Below are positions 27,580 to 36,271 of a stretch of DNA of 64,000 nucleotides, one piece after another (position 1 is the first letter of the stretch; each line of letters starts with the position of its first letter). The stretch is from an uncultured Bacteroides sp. (GTDB taxonomy: Bacteria; Bacteroidota; Bacteroidia; Bacteroidales; Bacteroidaceae): positions 1 to 64,000 of the forward strand of contig CALUJC010000011.1 of the NCBI GenBank assembly GCA_944320865.1, read 5' to 3'. The notes under the pieces are model-generated. The model ran no database searches. It was not told the DNA's origin and was given only the letters and a program-made list of their open reading frames with translations. The position numbers were made by a program, and so were the translations under genes.

Positions 27580-30500
27580 ATGCGACAAAACATGAAAGGA
27601 ATCATGAGAAGCACAGGATGGAAGCGGCTGGCAGGGCTGGCGCTTCTCTTGTTGTTGTGCGTCCCCTTCGCCATGGCGCAAAGCCAAGTGAGGGTGACTG
27701 GTCAGGTAATCGACAATCTCGGCATGCCGATGATTGGCGTCTCTATTTTGGAGAAAGGCACCAGCAACGGCGTGGTGACCGACATCGACGGTAACTACTC
27801 GCTCAACGCCACGCAGGGCGGCACACTGGTGTTCTCCTACGTGGGCTACGTTACACAGGAACACCCGGTAGCAGCCGGCACACTGAACATCACCATGACT
27901 GAAGACACGGAAACGCTGGACGAGCTGGTGGTCATCGGTTACGGTGTGCAGAAGAAAAGCTCGGTGACGGGCGCTATCTCGCAGGTGAAGGCCGAAGATA
28001 TGGAGAACCGTACCATCACCAACGCCCCGCAGGCCTTGCAAGGTAAGACGGCCGGCGTGCAACTCATTGCCGGTTCTTCTGCCCCGGGCAGCGCGCCGAC
28101 TGTGCGTGTACGTGGTTTCTCCTCCAACCAGGCATCCAACCCCTTGTATGTGGTAGACGGTGTCCGCCTGAGCGACATCTCGGGTATCGACCCCAACGAC
28201 ATTGCTTCGATGGAGGTGTTGAAGGATGCCGCATCCGCAGCCATCTACGGTGCTGAAGCCGGTAATGGTGTAATTCTTATCACCACGAAAAAAGGACAGA
28301 CGGGTACAGGAAAAATCACTTACGACTTCCAGTATGTAGCCCAGTCACTGGCCCGCACACCGAAATTGCTGAACGGTGAGGAATACATCAACTACCAATC
28401 TGAAATGGGCGTAAACCGTACGACCTTGGAAACATCTTGGAATGGCGTCAGCACAGACTGGCTTGATGCAGCATTTGGCCATAGCTCTATGCAAAAGCAT
28501 AACTTCTCCTTCTCCGGCGGTAGCGAGCAGGGCAATTACTATCTGTCTTTGACTTACCTGGACAACGATGGTATTGTGCGCGGCGATGCAGACAGCTACC
28601 AACGTATGACGGCTACCATCAACTCGGAGTACAACATCAAGCCGTGGTTGAAGGTGGGTACTACCAACCAGATTGAGAAATACAACGTGCGCACTGTATC
28701 TTCCCAAAACGAATACGGTAGCTTGATTTCGGGTGTCATGATGATGGACCCGATTACAGCTGTGACTTACAGCCCGGACAATTTGCCTGCCCACATGCAG
28801 AATGCCATAAACCAAGGCTATCACCTGATGCAAGACGAGAATGGCAACTACTACGGTGCTTCCCAATGGTATGCCGGTGAGAACTTCAACCCGCTGGTAA
28901 TGCGCGACAACACCATTGCCAAGAACAGCGGTTTCAACGTCAATGGTTCTATCTATGCAGATTTGAAGCCTTTCGACGGTTTCACCTTTACTTCACGTTT
29001 CGGTTACCGCTTGTCGGGTACGCGTTCTGCAACGACCAACCTGCCTTTCTATGGCAATGCCACGCAGCACCGCGAGTATGTCAATGTCAGCAGCAATTCT
29101 TCTACTACCATTTACTACCAATGGGAAAACTTTGCCAACTATGTGAAGACATTCAAGGATGCACACACCATATCAGCCATGCTCGGTATGTCATTCCAGG
29201 AATCTACCAATGATTATGTAAACGGCAGTCTGACAGCCAATGGTGAAGACGCAGTAACCATGAACAACCCATTGTTCTACTACTTGAATTATGCTACGGC
29301 ATCTTCTACAAAAGGTGTACAAGGCGAAAAGACCCGCACAGCCAAGATGTCTTACTTCGGCCGCGTAGGTTACGACTATATGGGCCGCTACATGGTGCAG
29401 GCTTCGCTGCGTGCCGATGCTGCCGACTTGTCACAGCTTCCGTTGACCAACCGTTGGGGTTACTTCCCCGCTGTATCGGCAGGTTGGACAGTATCTGAGG
29501 AAAAATTCTTTGAACCGGTAAAAGATTACATCCCGAGCTTGAAGATTCGTGGTAGCTGGGGACAAAACGGTAGTTTGTCTGCTCTGAGCGGTTACTCCTA
29601 CGCTTATGAAATTGTAAACAGCGGATTCTATCCATTTACCTATCCTTATGGCACTCCTTCTTACACTACAGGGGCAGGGCCTTCTTATATGGGAAATGAC
29701 AAGCTGAAATGGGAAACTTCCGAGCAATTCAACATTGGTTTTGACGCCCGTTTCCTGCGCGACCGCTTGACGTTTAGCATGGATTACTTCAACAAGAAGA
29801 CTAAAGACTTGCTGATTTGGGGAACTACTCCATCTTTGGCTTCCGGTGGCACAATGTCTCCTATCAACGCCGGTAACGTAAGCAACACAGGTTTTGAATT
29901 TGAACTGGGCTGGCGTGATAACATCAAGGACTTCAGCTATAGCGTACGCGCCAACTTGGCTACTTTGAATAATGAGGTGACTTACTTGGATCCTTCAGTA
30001 GAACGCATTGCCGGTTCTAATTACCATACTTATACCATCAGCTACTTTGAAGAAGGCTATCCGGTTTACTACTTCCGCGGCTATAAGTTTACAGGCGTTG
30101 ACCCTGAGACCGGTGACCCCACTTTTGCAGACTTGGACGGTGACGGACAGATAGCTGACGGTGACCGTACCTACATTGGCGATGCTATCCCCGACTTTAC
30201 TTACGGTATCACGCTGACGGCAGCTTACAAAGGCCTTGACCTGACCATCTTTGGCACAGGCTCGGTAGGAAACGACATTTTCCACTGCTCTTACCGTCCG
30301 GACTTCCCCAGTGCAAACTTATACAAAGAAGTATTCTACGACAACCGCTGGACAACAGAAAACCATGCAGGCACTGTACCCCGTGCAGGTGCTACCAATA
30401 TGGACAAGTACATCACCTCGGATGCCATGATTTACAATGGCTCTTACTTTAAAATCAAACAAATCCAGTTGGGATACTCCTTGCCGAAGAATTTGCTGAA

Positions 30501-30678
30501 AAAGGCCTACATCGGCAACTTGCGTCTGTTCTGTTCATTGGAAGACTTCATCACCTTCTCCAGCTATCCAGGTTTCGACCCGGAAGCTTCTGCCAATGCT
30601 ACTACCGGTATGGGTATAGACAAGGGTGGTTATCCTTCCATGAAGAAGGTGGTATTCGGTCTTAACGTTGAGTTTTAA
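27580..30678 (+). CDS. SusC-like TonB-dependent transporter (pair 2)
   Basis: A 1032-residue SusC family protein with a signal peptide (cleavage near AMAQS), a carboxypeptidase-regulatory-like domain, TonB-box region (LDELVVIGYGVQKKSSVTGA), plug (VRVRGFSSNQASNPLYVVDG) and beta-barrel ending in EF. Two more ATGs lie just downstream (27592 and 27604), so the exact start is open. The N-terminal domains are very close to SusC1, while the barrel differs more, so it probably imports a related but different oligosaccharide. No HTCS-type repeat is visible in the 89-nt gap before it, so it is probably co-transcribed with the preceding genes. Confidence 0.96.
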   Translation: MRQNMKGIMRSTGWKRLAGLALLLLLCVPFAMAQSQVRVTGQVIDNLGMPMIGVSILEKGTSNGVVTDIDGNYSLNATQGGTLVFSYVGYVTQEHPVAAGTLNITMTEDTETLDELVVIGYGVQKKSSVTGAISQVKAEDMENRTITNAPQALQGKTAGVQLIAGSSAPGSAPTVRVRGFSSNQASNPLYVVDGVRLSDISGIDPNDIASMEVLKDAASAAIYGAEAGNGVILITTKKGQTGTGKITYDFQYVAQSLARTPKLLNGEEYINYQSEMGVNRTTLETSWNGVSTDWLDAAFGHSSMQKHNFSFSGGSEQGNYYLSLTYLDNDGIVRGDADSYQRMTATINSEYNIKPWLKVGTTNQIEKYNVRTVSSQNEYGSLISGVMMMDPITAVTYSPDNLPAHMQNAINQGYHLMQDENGNYYGASQWYAGENFNPLVMRDNTIAKNSGFNVNGSIYADLKPFDGFTFTSRFGYRLSGTRSATTNLPFYGNATQHREYVNVSSNSSTTIYYQWENFANYVKTFKDAHTISAMLGMSFQESTNDYVNGSLTANGEDAVTMNNPLFYYLNYATASSTKGVQGEKTRTAKMSYFGRVGYDYMGRYMVQASLRADAADLSQLPLTNRWGYFPAVSAGWTVSEEKFFEPVKDYIPSLKIRGSWGQNGSLSALSGYSYAYEIVNSGFYPFTYPYGTPSYTTGAGPSYMGNDKLKWETSEQFNIGFDARFLRDRLTFSMDYFNKKTKDLLIWGTTPSLASGGTMSPINAGNVSNTGFEFELGWRDNIKDFSYSVRANLATLNNEVTYLDPSVERIAGSNYHTYTISYFEEGYPVYYFRGYKFTGVDPETGDPTFADLDGDGQIADGDRTYIGDAIPDFTYGITLTAAYKGLDLTIFGTGSVGNDIFHCSYRPDFPSANLYKEVFYDNRWTTENHAGTVPRAGATNMDKYITSDAMIYNGSYFKIKQIQLGYSLPKNLLKKAYIGNLRLFCSLEDFITFSSYPGFDPEASANATTGMGIDKGGYPSMKKVVFGLNVEF

Positions 30679-30699
30679 CCCTAAAAAAGAATCATTACA

Positions 30700-32313
30700 A
30701 TGAAGACAAAAAAATATATCTACACATTATTGGTCGCTGTAGCCGCCTTTGCGACTACGGGTTGCGTAGACCGCTTGAATATTCCGAAACATGGCAGTTT
30801 AGGTCTTCCAGATGAATATTACAAGACAGACGCAGAAACGATGTCTGGCGTTTCATCCATGTATAACACATGGCGCAGTCAATATTATAACTGGTATATG
30901 ACTTTAAATTCTTTGGCCGATGATACTTGGACCGGCGGAGGCTCACGCGGTGATAACTCCGATATGGAAAAACTGAATGAGTATACATTTGACTCCAGCA
31001 GCGGTATGGTTTCAAGTTTATATTCGGGATTATACAGCCTCATTTACAGGGCTAACTTACTTTTGGAATATGTGCCCGGCACTACGGATGTCATGAAACG
31101 CGCTATAGCAGAAGCAAAAGTTGTCCGCGCATGGAGTCATTTCTATTTAGTATCATTATGGGGAACTGCGCCCATTATTGACCACTTACTGGATGACAGC
31201 GAATATCACCAGCCTAATGGCACTCCAGAAAGCACATATGCCTTTATTGAACAAGATTTGACAGAAGCCATTGAATCCGGCATGCTTCCTTCAAAATCAA
31301 ATCTTAACGATCAAGAAACCGGCATACGCATCACACAGGAAGCCGCAAAATGCTTCTTGGGTAAAGCATACCTGTTCCAAGGCAAATATCAAGAAGCTGC
31401 GGACATTCTGGATGAAGTGATTGACACGCATCTGTATGGCTTATATGCAGACTTTGAAAACCTGCTTCATGTCCCGGCAGATAACTGCGAAGAATCTATT
31501 TTTGAACTCCAAATGGCTAACGACCCCAATCAGATGTGGAACCAAATGAGTATGGTAGGCATCATGCAAGGCTGGCGTTTTGGCTTGCTGACATTGCAAC
31601 CTCAAGCATACGCAAAATTTGCTACCGGTACTTATGGTTTCTTTAATCCGCGTAAGGATTTGTATGATGCCTTTGTTGCTTGGGAAGGTGCAGACGGCTA
31701 CCGATTGAATTGCTCCGTACGTACATATGAACAAATACAAGCCGAAGGTATTAGCATAATGGATGGTGCCATGTTGCCTGGACATGAAAGCTATTTTATG
31801 TGGAAAAACCGTTCACTTAACAGCGACTTGATCTATCCGAATCCGGGTTTCCAGGTAGGACAGCATTATAACTTGCGCATAATGCGCTATGCCGAAGTTC
31901 TGCTGATGGCAGCCGAAGCCCATGTAATGAGCACTGACCCCGAAGGAAGAGCCTTGAAATACATCAATGAAGTACGCCAACGTGCTCAACTTGCCCCCTT
32001 GTCAAGTGTAACGTTGGAAGATATTCAAACAGAAAAACGTCTGGAACTCTGCTTGGAATGTACCCGTTATCAAGACTTGGTTCGTTGGGGACTTGCAGAA
32101 ACTGTAATGGGAGAACAAGGTAAAGAAGTTCCTGCTTTCTGTTCCGTTGTAAAAGATGTGGATGAAAAAGGCAATCCTATTTCTTACGAAGTAACATTAA
32201 CATGGCCATATTACAATAACGATTATGGCTTCAAGGCGCGCAATAAATATCTTCCCATTCCTTTGAAGGAACTGGAAGTAAATTCGAGCATGCATCAAAA
32301 CGAAGGCTGGTAA
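30700..32313 (+). CDS. SusD-like lipoprotein (pair 2)
   Basis: A 537-residue RagB/SusD family protein 21 nt after SusC2, with a lipoprotein signal (ATTGC, Cys near residue 22). Family pieces include AEAKVVRAWSHFYLVSLWGT, MRYAEVLLMAAEA and KRLELCLECTRYQDLVRWG, and it ends with HQNEGW. The gene is clearly more AT-rich than susD1, which hints at a different origin of this pair. Confidence 0.95.
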   Translation: MKTKKYIYTLLVAVAAFATTGCVDRLNIPKHGSLGLPDEYYKTDAETMSGVSSMYNTWRSQYYNWYMTLNSLADDTWTGGGSRGDNSDMEKLNEYTFDSSSGMVSSLYSGLYSLIYRANLLLEYVPGTTDVMKRAIAEAKVVRAWSHFYLVSLWGTAPIIDHLLDDSEYHQPNGTPESTYAFIEQDLTEAIESGMLPSKSNLNDQETGIRITQEAAKCFLGKAYLFQGKYQEAADILDEVIDTHLYGLYADFENLLHVPADNCEESIFELQMANDPNQMWNQMSMVGIMQGWRFGLLTLQPQAYAKFATGTYGFFNPRKDLYDAFVAWEGADGYRLNCSVRTYEQIQAEGISIMDGAMLPGHESYFMWKNRSLNSDLIYPNPGFQVGQHYNLRIMRYAEVLLMAAEAHVMSTDPEGRALKYINEVRQRAQLAPLSSVTLEDIQTEKRLELCLECTRYQDLVRWGLAETVMGEQGKEVPAFCSVVKDVDEKGNPISYEVTLTWPYYNNDYGFKARNKYLPIPLKELEVNSSMHQNEGW

Positions 32314-32345
32314 TTTTTTGACCGCTCACGTTTAATGTCATTCCT

Positions 32346-32406
32346 TCAGGGTGCTTGCGCCTGCTTACTCATCGACAGGCTGCAGGCACCCTGATTTATT
32401 TTTTCT
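32346..32406 (+). terminator. Strong terminator after susD2
   Basis: TCAGGGTGC (32346-32354) pairs with GCACCCTGA (32386-32394). An inner GCCTG/CAGGC stem is present, and ATTTATTTTTTCTT follows. Confidence 0.75.
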
Positions 32407-32423
32407 TAAAAGGGATGGACGGC

Positions 32424-32454
32424 TTGTTTGGGAGCGGGAAAAACGTTACCTTTA
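32424..32454 (+). promoter_or_regulatory. Candidate promoter of the single-domain esterase gene
   Basis: TTGT (32424-32427) and TACCTTTA (32447-32454) are 19 nt apart, close to the Bacteroidetes consensus. No TTTGAAC repeats are present here. Confidence 0.4.
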
Positions 32455-32540
32455 CTGCTGTATATTGGATAGCAAAGAAGGACAACAGCCGGTAGTCAAA
32501 TAGCCGAACAGATTGATTAATAAAAACATAATAGAGACAG

Positions 32541-33416
32541 ATGAAAAAATTATTCCTTTTAGCCCTCGTGGCTTGTTTTGCCTTTGCAGCCCATGCACAG
32601 CAGTGGGGGCCGCGGAGCAAGGTGGTGACCGACACCATTTACAGTGAGATTTTGAAGGCGGACAGGGCGTTCAGCATCTACCTGCCCAAGAGTTATGAAG
32701 TGGACAAAGACCGCAAGTACCCCATACTGTACCTGCTGCACGGGGTGATGGGCACCAACGTGGGGTGGTTTCGCGACCAGCGTGCCAACGAGGTGGCCGA
32801 CCAGCTGATGGCATCGGGCGAGGCATGCGAAATGATTATCGTGAGCCCCAATGCGGGCGGCAACCCGTATGAGGGCGACTGGAACGGCTACTTCAACATG
32901 CCGGGATGGCCGTATGAGGACTTCTTCTACCAGGAGTTCGTGCCCTACATTGAAAAGACTTACCGCGTAATGGCCGACAAAGAGCACCGTGCCATTGCCG
33001 GCCTGTCGATGGGCGGCGGGGGCACCACAAGCTACGCGCAACGCCATGCGGACATGTATTGCGCCGCATACGCCATGAGTGCGCTGATGGACATCCCCGA
33101 GGTGGGAGCCATGCCCTCGCAGAACCCGGACGACAAGATGGCCATACTGAACACGTCGGTGAAGGAGCACAGCTGCATCAAGTATGTGACCAATGCCGAC
33201 GAGGCCACCAAGGCACAGCTGCGCACCGTGCAGTGGTATGTGGACTGCGGCGACGACGACTTCTTGCTGGAGCGCAACATGGAGTTTGTGACGGCCATGC
33301 GCAAGGCGGGCATCCCGCACCAGTTCCGCGTGCGCGACGGAGGCCATACCAACGAATACTGGCACACGGCCCTGTTCACCTGCCTGCCTTTCGTAAGCCG
33401 GTGCTTCGGGAAGTAA
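32541..33416 (+). CDS. Secreted esterase D-type esterase, single domain
   Basis: A 291-residue alpha/beta-hydrolase of the esterase D (PF00756) family with a signal peptide (cleavage near AHAQQ). The catalytic Ser is in GLSMGGGG (Ser156), the Asp candidate in DCGDDDFLLE, and the His in DGGHTNEYWH. The family includes feruloyl and acetyl-xylan esterases and S-formylglutathione hydrolase; secretion and the neighbours favour a glycan esterase. It lacks the N-terminal E-set domain of the three tandem esterases further on. It has its own terminator upstream and candidate promoter. Confidence 0.9.
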   Translation: MKKLFLLALVACFAFAAHAQQWGPRSKVVTDTIYSEILKADRAFSIYLPKSYEVDKDRKYPILYLLHGVMGTNVGWFRDQRANEVADQLMASGEACEMIIVSPNAGGNPYEGDWNGYFNMPGWPYEDFFYQEFVPYIEKTYRVMADKEHRAIAGLSMGGGGTTSYAQRHADMYCAAYAMSALMDIPEVGAMPSQNPDDKMAILNTSVKEHSCIKYVTNADEATKAQLRTVQWYVDCGDDDFLLERNMEFVTAMRKAGIPHQFRVRDGGHTNEYWHTALFTCLPFVSRCFGK

Positions 33417-33467
33417 GATGACGGTATAGGCAAGGGTAATGGGGGTCAAAACGTAAAGGTAACCGAA

Positions 33468-33613
33468 TTCTCCTCCTCCCGGGAGGTTGTTGAGGGTGTA
33501 AGTACCCGAAGGGGGAGGTGGTAGGTGAATTATAACCTATTGAAAATAATGTATTATCATAACCTACCACCCCGTCACTTCGTGCCACCCCTCCTCCCAG
33601 GAGGAGGGGAATC
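33468..33613. repeat. Compound palindromic element with CTCCTCCC arms
   Basis: GGTGGTAGGT (33517-33526) is inverted at 33562-33571, and C/T-rich palindromes CTCCTCCCGGGAGG and CTCCTCCCAGGAGG lie at the two ends. A similar palindrome is at 11975. It fills the gap between the esterase and the small-gene cassette. No gene seen here. Confidence 0.5.
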
Positions 33614-33663
33614 CGTACTAAACGGCATTTCGACACACACTCTTATTCTGTTCCGCCACTTGC

Positions 33664-33694
33664 TTGCGCATTCCGTACAGAATGATTATCTTTG
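33664..33694 (+). promoter_or_regulatory. Promoter of the first DUF6169-like cassette
   Basis: TATCTTTG (33687-33694) is a perfect -7 match, with TTGC (33664-33667) 19 nt upstream. It lies 20 nt before the first ATG of the cassette. Confidence 0.6.
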
Positions 33695-33714
33695 CTTAAC
33701 CAAATTACTACGCG

Positions 33715-33894
33715 ATGAAACAACTGACACAACATCCGAATGAAAAGTCCAATTTGACAAAAGCAGAATTCAAACGCCGGTTAGCTGCTCACCGCCGACG
33801 TAAGCAAGAATTAGCAAAAAAATTGGAAGAAGAGATGAGAATCGAGTTTAAAAAACACACCGGCCAAGAAGCAACTTCCTTTGAGATATGGTAA
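33715..33894 (+). CDS. Small basic protein, first gene of two-gene cassette (copy 1)
   Basis: A 59-residue, highly charged, Lys/Arg/Glu-rich and probably helical protein that ends in SFEIW. Its stop overlaps the next gene by 7 nt (ATGGTAA). The same layout, size, composition and C-terminal FE(I/V)W end are found in the pair at 57377-58065, which supports a real gene. Function unknown; a toxin-antitoxin-like or adaptor role is possible but not shown. Confidence 0.75.
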   Translation: MKQLTQHPNEKSNLTKAEFKRRLAAHRRRKQELAKKLEEEMRIEFKKHTGQEATSFEIW

Positions 33895-34388
33895 TAGATC
33901 ACTCAAAAGGGAGCAATAACAATTCTTATCCCATTAGCCTAATTGACCGAAGCAATTTCTTTCAATTTACTACTGACTATGGAGTCATATACCGAGTGGG
34001 TTTCTTGCCTAGCGATTTGTTAGGCATAGAAAACGTTTATGAGTTCATTATAGCCAATTTAAATAATCGGAAATCACCTAATGACCCTAAGTTGAGACAA
34101 ACCATATTGGGCATAATTTATACATTCTTCAAACAGCCCAATCATGCCATGCTTTATTTATGCGAAACAGGTGATGAAAAACAAAGCCAACGTAGCCGAT
34201 TATTTGAATCTTGGTTTAAATCATCACCTTATCAGAAAGACTTTGTTTACTTATCAGCCCATGCGACAGATGAAGATGGGGTAATGAACTACATTGCCGT
34301 TATAGCACGCACAGACAATCCTAACCTGCAACAAATTGAAACGACATTTAATAAAAACGTAGAATTGTTTCAAGAAAAGCCTGAATAA
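33888..34388 (+). CDS. DUF6169-like protein, second gene of cassette (copy 1)
   Basis: A 166-residue cytoplasmic-looking protein without signal or membrane segments. It shares many blocks with the protein at 57562: FxxTDYGVIYxxGF, LNxxKSPxDxKLR, MLYxCETGDExQSxRSRLFExWFKSS and DEDGxxNYxxxIxRxDNPNL, ending QEKPE or RQKPE. I recall Bacteroides proteins of this kind as DUF6169, but cannot check this. No catalytic motif recognised. The gene is AT-rich and lies in the middle of the PUL with its own promoter, so it looks like an inserted cassette. Confidence 0.7.
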   Translation: MVIDHSKGSNNNSYPISLIDRSNFFQFTTDYGVIYRVGFLPSDLLGIENVYEFIIANLNNRKSPNDPKLRQTILGIIYTFFKQPNHAMLYLCETGDEKQSQRSRLFESWFKSSPYQKDFVYLSAHATDEDGVMNYIAVIARTDNPNLQQIETTFNKNVELFQEKPE

Positions 34389-34420
34389 AGTCACCGCATA
34401 GCAGTCATCTCACGTTACTT

Positions 34421-34510
34421 TTGAAGGTTACGACAACCTTTTTGAAGGTTTTAACAAATGTTTTGAAGATGCGACTTGGCAAATGTGCCATTATTTCAGT
34501 AACATTGCAA
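34421..34510 (+). promoter_or_regulatory. Putative HTCS operator repeats and promoter of tandem esterase 1
   Basis: Three TTGAAG repeats start at 34421, 34442 and 34463, exactly 21 bp apart (TTTTGAAGGTTACGACAACC is the first). The last is 42 nt before TTGCA (34505) in TAACATTGCA, the likely -7 element. Confidence 0.65.
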
Positions 34511-34586
34511 AACGGAACAGAACTTTGAGCATAAAGGGATATTCCGTAGAAAAAAACTAATGTTACACCATCAAAACACAATTATC

Positions 34587-35792
34587 ATGAAAAAGTTGTT
34601 TTTCTTGTCAGCCTTGTTGCTGATGTCTGTTGTGACTTTTGCACAGCAGGCCCTGTGGGGAGGCGCTCCCGTGGTATCCCCTGAAATCCATGACGACAAC
34701 ACAGTAACCTTCCGCCTGAAAGCCCCGAAGGCTATCAAGGTGCAAGTGACGGGTGACTTCCTGCCGGCCATCCCCATCCAGACTGAACGCGGCATTTGGG
34801 AAGGCCCCGGCATTGCCGACCTGAAAGAAGGCAAAGACGGTGTATGGGAATACACTACCCCCGAACCGCTGGCTCCCGAACTGTACATGTACTCGTTCAT
34901 TGTAGACGGACTGAAGATTATGGACCCCAGCAACGTCTATATGATTCGCGATGTGGCCACGGTAACCAATGTATTCATCATTGGCGGCGGACGCGCTGAT
35001 TTGTATAAGGTGAACGACGTGCCCCACGGAACAGTGAGCCGCATGTGGTATCACAGCCCGTCGCTGAACATGGACCGCCGTATGACCATCTACACACCTG
35101 CCGGCTATGAAAAAAGCGGCAAACGCTACCCGGTATTCTACCTGCTGCACGGTGGTGGTGGCGACGAGGAAGCATGGATTAACCTGGGCCGCACTTCACA
35201 GATTCTGGACAACCTCATTGCACAGGGCAAGGCTGAGCCGATGATTGTGGTAATGACCAACGGCAACCCCTGGCAACAAGCTGCTGCAGGCGAGTCTCCA
35301 CTGGGCTTTGTCTCCCCGTCTTTACGTTCGCCCGAAGCTGCCAAAGCTCCCGAAGGTGCATTTGAAATGTCCTTCCCCGAAGTGGTGAAATTCATCGAAA
35401 AGAACTTCCGCGTAAAGAAAGGAAAGAAGTATCGTGCCATCGCAGGCCTGTCAATGGGATGTGGGCACGCAGCCAACATTTCGCGCTACTACCCTGACAT
35501 GTTCGACTATGTAGGCTTGTTCTCGGGCTCGGCATCGGCAAGACCCAACTCCACTTGCCCTGTATTCACGGATTTCGAAGAGAAACTGAAAATCCAGTTG
35601 CAAGATAATAAACCGGCTTTGTACTACATTGCCTGCGGCAAAATAGACTTTGTGCAGGAAGGCTTGAAGAAGTACCTCAAGCTGCTGGATGAAAAAGGCT
35701 ATAAATACGAGTACTTCGAAAATGAAGGCGGACACATCTGGCGCAACTGGCGCATCTACCTGACTGAGTTTGCTCCGAAGATTTTCAAATGA
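34587..35792 (+). CDS. E-set/CBM48-like plus esterase D enzyme, feruloyl esterase-like (tandem copy 1)
   Basis: I place the start at 34587 (401 residues), where a signal peptide begins (cleavage near VTFAQ); an in-frame ATG lies 27 nt upstream. Residues about 25-140 form an N-terminal E-set/CBM48-like beta domain (VTFRLKAPKAIKVQVTGDF, then LYMYSFIVDG). The rest is an esterase D alpha/beta-hydrolase with Ser289 (GLSMGC), Asp354 (CGKIDF) and His383 (EGGHIW). This layout matches feruloyl and acetyl-xylan esterases of gut Bacteroides. The first 150 residues are identical to copy 2 except one. Confidence 0.9.
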   Translation: MKKLFFLSALLLMSVVTFAQQALWGGAPVVSPEIHDDNTVTFRLKAPKAIKVQVTGDFLPAIPIQTERGIWEGPGIADLKEGKDGVWEYTTPEPLAPELYMYSFIVDGLKIMDPSNVYMIRDVATVTNVFIIGGGRADLYKVNDVPHGTVSRMWYHSPSLNMDRRMTIYTPAGYEKSGKRYPVFYLLHGGGGDEEAWINLGRTSQILDNLIAQGKAEPMIVVMTNGNPWQQAAAGESPLGFVSPSLRSPEAAKAPEGAFEMSFPEVVKFIEKNFRVKKGKKYRAIAGLSMGCGHAANISRYYPDMFDYVGLFSGSASARPNSTCPVFTDFEEKLKIQLQDNKPALYYIACGKIDFVQEGLKKYLKLLDEKGYKYEYFENEGGHIWRNWRIYLTEFAPKIFK

Positions 35793-35796
35793 TAAA

Positions 35797-35845
35797 TGGG
35801 AATTTAGCGCGCGCAAGCGCGCAACTACGAGTTACAAGCTACGAG
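35797..35845. repeat. Hairpin element with AAATGGGAATTTAGCG flank and heptamers (second copy)
   Basis: It shares the flanks AAATGGGAATTTAGCG and CGCAACTAC with the element at 24717. The stem between them differs in sequence (GCGCGC-type here, GGGGC-type there) but still pairs. Heptamers CTACGAG, TTACAAG and CTACGAG lie at 35825-35845. Confidence 0.5.
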
Positions 35846-35855
35846 GTACAGGGGA

Positions 35856-36078
35856 GGACGGTGAAACCGTCCAACTATGCTTAACCGCTGCGTGCCGCGA
35901 AGCGGTACCTGCGGTAGGTAGCCAATCGTCAAGCATTAGAACCTCGGAGAGGTTCAACCTCAGAAGTGTAGCACGCTGTTCGACCCCTTCGAGGTCGAAG
36001 CTTCTCTATGCTTCGTACCGCCGAAGGTGTCGCTACGCTCCACCCACAGTTAAGCATAGTTGGACGGCGTTGCCGTCC
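35856..36078. repeat. Palindromic element of about 220 bp with nested hairpins
   Basis: A perfect 19-bp inverted repeat (35867-35885 and 36049-36067) bounds the element. Each end also carries a small hairpin: GGACGGT-GAA-ACCGTCC on the left and GGACGG-CGTT-GCCGTCC on the right, where one base pair has changed on both sides. The interior contains further hairpins (AACCTC/GAGGTT near 35940 and TTCGACC/GGTCGAA near 35980-35999). Looks like a MITE-type or structured repeat; no gene. Confidence 0.6.
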
Positions 36079-36158
36079 GCAATACTCGTCTCCTCGTTGC
36101 CTCGTTAACTTGTCCCCTTGTCAACTTATAAATTGTCATTTTATGTTCTTCAGCATGT

Positions 36159-36226
36159 TTGAACGCATGTGCAAGCGTTTTGAACACACAGGACAGCCAA
36201 AATGGAAACATTCCGCTAACATTGCA
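36159..36226 (+). promoter_or_regulatory. Putative HTCS operator repeats and promoter of tandem esterase 2
   Basis: Two repeats start at 36159 and 36180 (21 bp apart). The second, TTTTGAACACACAGGACAGC, is the best match to the consensus and starts 42 nt before TTGCA (36222) in TAACATTGCA. Confidence 0.6.
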
Positions 36227-36271
36227 CCCGGAAAAAACAACAAATAAACCGATAGCATAAATAACAATAAT

